Below are positions 59,674-64,000 of a stretch of 64,000 nucleotides of DNA, one piece after another (within the stretch, counting starts at the first letter, position 1; every line of letters begins with the position of its first letter). The position numbers and the translations under genes were made by a program. The notes under the pieces are model-generated. The model was not told the DNA's origin. It searched no databases and saw only the letters and a list, made by a program, of their open reading frames with translations. Location of the stretch: assembly GCA_015501075.1 (NCBI GenBank), contig JADNYJ010000002.1, positions 1,240,001 to 1,304,000 of the forward strand. Direction: 5' to 3'. This DNA is from Gymnopilus junonius. Lineage: Eukaryota; Basidiomycota; Agaricomycetes; Agaricales; Galerinaceae.

Positions 59674-61272
59674 CTAATTCTTCAACGCATGCTTGGATTC
59701 CTGGGACCTCCTTCGCCGATGCTTTGACTTCGCAGCAGCTCTATGCTTCAATACCGCATCGGCGTCTAAGAACTCAGCACCGACATCCACAAACCTCGTG
59801 GCAACACGACCCTTCCTCCATGTAACGAAGGAATGGTGTGCAGGTCGGGTAATCCACGGAGACTTCGGTAAACGCTTCGAAAGGATCCTATTGGCCATCT
59901 CTTTCTCAGCAGCCTCCTTCATATGCGCCCTCTGTTTAGCGGCCTCCAATACACCCGGGAGAAGAGGTTCCTGATAAAAACAGAGGGTAATGAGATGAAG
60001 CAATGGGACGTGACATTCGTAGGACATACCCGGCCATCCTCCGGAGTGGACTCCCAGTACTGCCGTTCATATCGATAACGAACGGCATCACGCCTTTCAA
60101 TATATTCCAATGAATCAGCTTCGGTAACATCAGAGCGCTCCTCAGGTCTTCCTGGTAAAACATTGCCACTAGTCTCAGAGGCAATAGCAGGATGCGTATA
60201 AGCTCCTAAGAGCCGATCCATTCCTATTTGGAAACCGGTCTGTAATGGTTTGTCCTGTAAAGTGGAATTTGTTACTGTTGGTTCAGAAACGGAGGCAAAG
60301 CAGTTGAAACAAATAAATGAAATGGGGTTGAAACGGTTCTAACCATATTCAGGGTGATGATGATGATGCACCACAGAATTTCTTCCATTTCGCGAATGAA
60401 TTTATGTCTCATCTCGACAAAAAAGTGAGAAAAAAATATGAATACAGGACTCACAGTCTAAGTTAAAAAAAAAGTAAAACAAATGTGAAGTTCAGTCATC
60501 TTGCAGCAAGATAGTCGACGCTAATTAGTTACCTAGAAAGCAAAATGATTAGTCAATTCGAAAGAGACGAGTCATATTAGCCAAAGCATCAGAGAAAATA
60601 ATTTTTTGTAAACCAGATTTTGAGTCTTTAAGACTAATCGAAAAAGAAGCATCATGCAGCATGCAGTCCAATGAAACTGCAGTGTGTTTATTAAAGAAAA
60701 AACCTAACCTTTGTCCAATGCCTTTCCATACCCTTCAAGCGTAAAATGGCGTCCACGCGTTTCAGACTAACCCCATATCGCTGGGAAAGTTTTCGTGGAT
60801 TGTTGATCATAGGGTCGGCGATGAATTTAGAGAACATTACATCCTTTGCATAGTCTGATATAGGAGGCGGAGGCTTAAACGAAGGGTTCATAGGAAAAGG
60901 CTAAAAAACAAATGAGTATCTGCTTCGTCACGCGTCATAAGGAAGTGTAGACTCAACGGTATCATGTTCCAACCACTGCCTTGGTTTGGCAAACTGGTAC
61001 TTGTACCCGATCTTTTCCATGAATTCTCTATATGTCGATGGATGTTTTTCACGCTCGCCCTGCTCCTGTGCGCCCATGTCCTCAAGTTCTGGCATCTCGC
61101 CCTCGCCGTCGTCTGAGTCCGACAGCACATCAGACGTGGGTGTCCCCTGCCTTGCATGGCGAGAAGAATGGATGGCCCTGCATTGGGTAACACTAGAGGT
61201 ACTTGCAACGGGGCGAGCTAAAGAACGAAAACATGATCTGAAAGGGGAGGAGAGGTGGTGGTGTGTAAACAT
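59674..61272 (-). CDS. Mitochondrial ribosomal small-subunit protein of the MRPS35/Bot1 type
   Basis: MFTHHHLSSPFRSCFRSLAR is a mitochondrial targeting sequence. After an acidic stretch, YREFMEKIGYKYQFAKPRQW, PPPPISDYAKDVMFSKFIAD, PMINNPRKLSQRYGVSLKRV and DAILRLKGMERHWTK form the conserved core, continued by DKPLQTGFQIGMDRLLGAYT. The C-terminus has KSPWITRPAHHSFVTWRKGR and a basic tail. The family (fungal 'eukaryotic mitochondrial regulator protein') supports mitoribosome function. The intron between WTK and DKP spans 60255-60708, 454 nt, about eight times the norm here. The other introns are short. It is divergent from the EFM3-like gene by 118 bp, with CACGTG at 61321. Confidence 0.85.
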
Positions 61273-61390
61273 TTGACGAACGGTGCAGAGCAGAAATTTT
61301 GAAGGATTTTTGAGAACGGTCACGTGGTAGCGGACAAACAGGTGCAATGCTTAACCGTTCAACGTTCAACACTCAAACGAACGCTTGTCT

Positions 61391-62829
61391 ATGGACGGCC
61401 AACTCTTTGCGCTTCTCCGCCAATTCTACGCTTTGAATCCGACCAATATCATCCTATTTCCGAAAGATTGCTTACCGCAAGGTATAAATGATTTTCTTGT
61501 GAATGATGTGCTCTTGAGTCAACATTTTCAAAAATATCCACCTTCACCTCAATATCAAAAGCGATTCTGGAAATGGGTTATTCAAAATCTAGAGGACTGC
61601 GCAAGGCAAGCTGATGCCAATGAGGCATGTCATTCTTGTCAAGTCACACGCATCTGCCAATGAGTTTTGCCAGTCTAATAATGACTTCGAGATTGACTCT
61701 CGAATCTATGATTACTACCTTGGCCTTGATTCTACTCCAGAACGGTGAGGTTTATTTTTTGAATGACTTGACACAATACTTAACAACGATTTTATTCTTT
61801 AGTCAACAGAGTTTCTCTGGTTTCAATCTCCAGGCTCCTCCTTCACAATCCTATATTACCCACTTTTGGAGCACCGACGGTCCGTTGTCAAGAACGCAAG
61901 TCGACTTTCCGAGCAATCAATCGACTACTTTAATGGAATCTCGGACTACGATTGAAAGCGGTACAACAGGTCTGCGGACATGGCTCGCCAGCTTTGTTCT
62001 TTCCCAATACCTCATTTTTCACCCAGGTATTTTTTCTCTGCCCTAGACTTTGCCCTTTCTGACAGCATTATTGCAGAGTTGATTTCTTCGAAACGTATTC
62101 TTGAACTCGGTTCGGGAATAGGATTCCTTGGAATTATTGTTGCAAGTCTCCAACAACTTAATAAAACAAGTCAGCAGTCGTCATCCACAGGCTCCCTCTG
62201 GCTTACAGATGTCAACGTCGAGGTCTTGAGCCGATGCCGGGATAATGTTCAACTTACTTGCAGTGCGCTCTGAGCGTAATTCATTGTTTCCGCGACGTCC
62301 TGACTTCTTATCAGATTTGTCGTCATTACATCAAAATATAAACTATCTCAAGCTGGATTGGACGGAGTCGATAGACGTAGAAGAGTCCTCCGGACTGGCA
62401 ACCTTCATCCATGAGAAAATAAATCCAGATCTCATTCTTGGTGCAGACATTGTAAGTTTGATCTTGTCTGCGCCTGAGGAATTGAGACGAATGCTTTCCA
62501 GGTTTTCGATCCATCTCTCGTTCCATCGCTGGTAGGCACTCTAAGGATTGCTCTTCAGCAGGTTAATCCAAAGAACGAACCCAAAGTTGCTTTGATTGCA
62601 CTTACTATCAGGAATGAGACTACAATGAATAAATTTCTCTCAAGTGTTCGAGGTCGGTGCTAATAACGGATTATATTTCGTCCATTGAAACTAAGGCTTT
62701 TCGTCAGATTCATCTCTACTTCTGGAAGAAGTGAATGTTGGCTTCCAGGAGACATCATTTTCGGAAATAGTTGAAGCAAACAATTCTTTAGAAGATGTCC
62801 GGTTATTCCGTATCACAACAGCGGCATAA
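61391..62829 (+). CDS. EFM3/EEF2KMT-like (FAM86-type) lysine methyltransferase
   Basis: Seven-beta-strand S-adenosylmethionine methyltransferase of the family that methylates elongation factor 2. The helical N-terminus (MDGQLFALLRQFYALNPTNI) is the FAM86-type region. The Rossmann core has GLRTWLASFVLSQY, KRILELGSGIGFLGIIVA (motif I), WLTDVNVEVLSRCRDNVQ (acidic motif), INYLKLDWTE and DLILGADIVFDPSLVPSLV (motif IV/post-IV). Introns include 61625-61673, which needs a GC donor (GCATGT) to keep frame, and 62263-62314 (52 nt, branch CTGAC), which removes an apparent frameshift. The tail (LEEVNVGFQETSF) is beta-rich. The ATG at 61391 is the first in frame. Confidence 0.75.
61625..61673 (+). other. 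GC-AG intron in the EFM3-like gene
   Basis: The exon ends ADANE; the intron starts GCATGT, ends TTTTGCCAG, is 49 nt long and joins in phase 0 to SNNDFEIDSRIYDYYL. The nearby GT donor (61628) leads to a stop with the same acceptor. Confidence 0.6.
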
Positions 62830-62947
62830 TACGAAGAACGGTCCTAGATGGTATAGTACATGACATGCTCGACAGGGTATTGAAACCCAAGGAAATAAAG
62901 GGAAGAAAAAGATAACAAGTTGAATCCGGTAAACAGTCGGAGTCAAA

Positions 62948-64000
62948 TCAACTGTGAAGTTTTACTTCACCACAGAATCGGCAGGTCCAATGGTCATGGG
63001 GATTTCCAACCTCACCACATGTCAGACACGACCATCCCTTGCGTTCATCGTAGGGCCTGCGCATGCTGCAGGCGTCGCATTGTATAGAACGAGCAGAATT
63101 GACCAAGGTGCATGTAGGGCAGGGCCATTCACCAGAGGAATTTGATTGGGGAAGGCTCTGTAACTTTTGAACTGGGTTGCTTCGGAGGAAGGAAGGCTTC
63201 TTCGTTGTTGAAGTCATTATTGGAGTTGTAGTCGGGACATGACTTGTGTTGATAGATCGAGACGAGAGAGGAGCCTTCGCAGGTTCCTTGGCTTTAGGAG
63301 CCACTTTTGAAGAGCCAGCAATACTGTTGGAAGAGCTTGGTCGCAGATGGACATCTTTTACAGTGATAACGTCTTCGTCCGAGTCGTTTCCGGTCAGATC
63401 AATTACTTTGCTCTCCACGCTCTGCTTTGCTGCTTTATCGGCTTCACGCTGCGCATCGGCACCGGAAGCACAGGATTTCTCGTCTCGCACCCTTTGTTCC
63501 GCTGCCTGAAAAATATGTGCTCGTTATCGAGAATATTTGCTAACACGGGGAAATAATTCACTCACCCTCGCTGCCAATTCTCTGGGTGTCAATGCGACGT
63601 TCCTGCTTGGACCACCAAGCCGACCACCTGAGCCAAGGACACGAGCAGTTTTCAAGCGCTTCTCTGCAGCCTCTATAGCTCTGAGACGTGCGAGATGTGG
63701 TGGGATATTACGTGAAACGTTTCCGCCTAGCCGTTTGCCTTCAGAGAAGAACCCTTCGCCAGCATAGCCAGAACGCTGGAGGGCCTCATATTCCTCTTGC
63801 AATTCCGAGAGGTACTTGTAGAATTTATCATCATGCGGGCCGTGGACGTTGTGAGTGAGCTAGATGAGCAATATGGGTAGTATACTTTGGTTAGAGGTTG
63901 AAGTGCGACTCACCTCATGGAGCATAGTCCCTATAACCTCTTCCTCAGGCAAAAACCAGTCTGGAGAGTGAGCAGGTCGCAGTCGAACGAGGATTTTCTG
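62948..64000 (-). CDS. WSS1: DNA-protein crosslink protease WSS1 (WLM domain), N-terminus off the window
   Basis: SUMO-linked metalloprotease that digests proteins crosslinked to DNA. Within the WLM domain, ILVRLRPAHSPDWFLPEEEV leads to the zinc motif TMLHELTHNVHGPHDDKFYK, split by an intron after HisGlu. A basic linker (GGNVSRNIPPHLARLRAIEA) follows, then a likely SUMO-interacting motif in VIDLTGNDSDED, and two RanBP2-type zinc fingers at the C-terminus: WPCPTCTLVNSARSIQCDAC and WSCLTCGEVGNPHDHWTCRF followed by CG. The stop is at 62948, 118 bp from the convergent EFM3-like stop. The first part of the WLM domain and the start codon are to the right of the window. Confidence 0.92.

Noticed and set aside
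62255..62320. Frameshift in the EFM3-like methyltransferase after NVQLTC
   Set aside because: A 52-nt GT-AG intron (62263-62314) with a CTGAC branch site joins Cys to NLSSLHQN in frame.

Overview
The window is nuclear DNA of a filamentous fungus, almost certainly an agaricomycete (mushroom-forming basidiomycete). Genes are dense and cut by many short introns, mostly 50-65 nt with GT-AG ends and CTGAC/TTGAC-like branch sites. Spliced products match eukaryotic families such as CCT7, RAD5, THO and UBP2, alongside agaric-type F-box proteins. Coordinates given for genes run from start codon to stop codon and include introns. Exon joins were read by eye from splice sites and conserved motifs.

Layout. 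1-15.6 kb: a truncated MFS permease, the chaperonin subunit CCT7 facing the translesion/repair helicase RAD5, RNase H1, a SIKE/FGFR1OP2-like coiled-coil protein, an F-box-like protein and a small unknown membrane protein. 15.6-18.7 kb: the largest stretch with no supported gene. 18.7-25.5 kb: a Ser-rich coiled-coil protein, a broken aminoglycoside-phosphotransferase-like gene and the RNA polymerase II CTD phosphatase FCP1. 25.5-31.4 kb: a gene-poor stretch, a basic-secretory-protein-type metalloprotease, and a bHLH factor divergent from a Zn2Cys6 factor. 31.4-44.5 kb: F-box protein, USP12/46-type deubiquitinase, MOSC protein, prolyl isomerase ESS1, DUF4246 protein and UDP-glucose 4-epimerase. 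44.7-53.2 kb: THO subunit HPR1/THOC1, a small acidic protein and the large deubiquitinase UBP2. 54-64 kb: an interrupted Cys-rich secreted protein, quinone oxidoreductase, tyrosine phosphatase back to back with an NR2C2AP homologue, a mitoribosomal MRPS35/Bot1-type protein, an EFM3-like methyltransferase and the DNA-protein crosslink protease WSS1 (truncated).

Functional themes. Genome maintenance (RAD5, RNH1, WSS1), RNA polymerase II transcription and mRNP assembly (FCP1, ESS1, THOC1) and ubiquitin signalling (two deubiquitinases, two F-box proteins, the RING of RAD5). These are housekeeping genes scattered by chance rather than a cluster. RAD5 and RNH1 each have MCB-like ACGCGT sites just upstream, fitting shared S-phase control.

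The most unusual observation is in RAD5. The helicase motif I appears to be assembled across two consecutive micro-exons of 5 nt and 3 nt, lying between three ordinary-sized introns. Also notable are three GC-AG introns, a 454-nt intron in the MRPS35-type gene that may host a snoRNA, a 33-bp gap between two divergent start codons, and two damaged genes.
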